Source: an uncultured Clostridia bacterium
GTDB lineage: Bacteria > Bacillota > Clostridia > Oscillospirales > Oscillospiraceae
Direction of reading: 5' to 3'
NCBI GenBank assembly: GCA_945487445.1
Contig: CALYTU010000087.1
Coordinates: 1-6,232, forward strand
Length of the DNA stretch: 6,232 nucleotides
A model generated the notes under the pieces. It saw nothing but the letters and a program-made list of their open reading frames with translations. It was not told the DNA's origin and did no database searches. The position numbers and the translations under genes are program-made. Positions 6,182 to 6,232 of the stretch are shown piece after piece; the stretch's first letter is position 1, and the number at the start of each line of letters is the position of its first letter.

Positions 6182-6231
6182 GTATCTATTCAGTAGCCCC
6201 ATCTGTCATTTCGAACGAAGTGAGAAATCCG
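6182..6231 (+). repeat. Right arm of the 50-bp inverted repeat
   Basis: This is an exact inverted copy of 1-50, lying 114 bases after the gpsA stop and in the same orientation relative to its gene as the left arm is to the NTPase gene. The hairpin CATTTC, loop GAAC, GAAGTG occupies 6207-6222. No transposase or integrase gene lies between the arms, so they are not the ends of a recognisable insertion sequence. A short dispersed repeat placed after genes is the simplest reading. Confidence 0.9.
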
Positions 6232-6232
6232 T

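Noticed and set aside
1..6231. Insertion sequence or composite transposon bounded by the inverted repeats
   Set aside because: No transposase, integrase or recombinase lies between the arms; the content is conserved housekeeping genes, and any target duplication would lie outside the window.
1..6232. CRISPR array, tRNA, rRNA, riboswitch or phage-like content
   Set aside because: I found no regularly spaced direct repeats, cloverleaf-like segment, conserved aptamer core or phage gene on either strand.

Overview
This window looks like a housekeeping segment of a GC-rich Gram-positive chromosome, most likely a gut-type Clostridia of the Oscillospiraceae kind. That placement rests on the gene set and order (yceD-rpmF, then der-plsY-gpsA), strong AGGAGG-like ribosome binding sites, sigma-A-type promoters with 17-bp spacers, the zinc-ribbon forms of YceD and L32, and the wording of the PlsY and RluA motifs. 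It is inferred from protein style only; no 16S or other decisive marker is present.

Layout: positions 1-50 hold a repeat arm. A P-loop NTPase of unknown substrate (66-713, minus strand) comes next. A 213-bp gap (714-926) holds a group of degenerate DnaA-box-like nonamers and a possible extended -10 promoter. An RluA-family pseudouridine synthase follows (927-1907, minus strand). A divergent control region (1908-2083) carries one good promoter facing left for the synthase and one consensus promoter (TTGACA, 17 bp, TATAAT) facing right, with A-tracts between them. The right-facing operon is yceD (2084-2587) and rpmF (2629-2814), closed by a clear intrinsic terminator. A new promoter then drives der (2968-4293), which overlaps plsY (4290-4940) by 4 bp, followed after 128 bp by gpsA (5069-6067). 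The window ends in a second copy of the repeat arm (6182-6231), an exact inverted match to the first over 50 bp.

Functionally the window combines ribosome construction (L32; YceD, tied to 23S rRNA accumulation; Der, a 50S-assembly GTPase; and a pseudouridine synthase that probably modifies rRNA) with the entry into phospholipid synthesis. GpsA makes sn-glycerol 3-phosphate and PlsY acylates it, so the two neighbours catalyse consecutive steps.

I see no mobile element, CRISPR array, tRNA, rRNA or defence system, and no convincing undescribed system. The points most worth a second look are the exact 50-bp inverted repeats at both ends (quite possibly why a contig ends here), the DnaA-box-like cluster away from any dnaA gene, and the uncharacterised P-loop protein.
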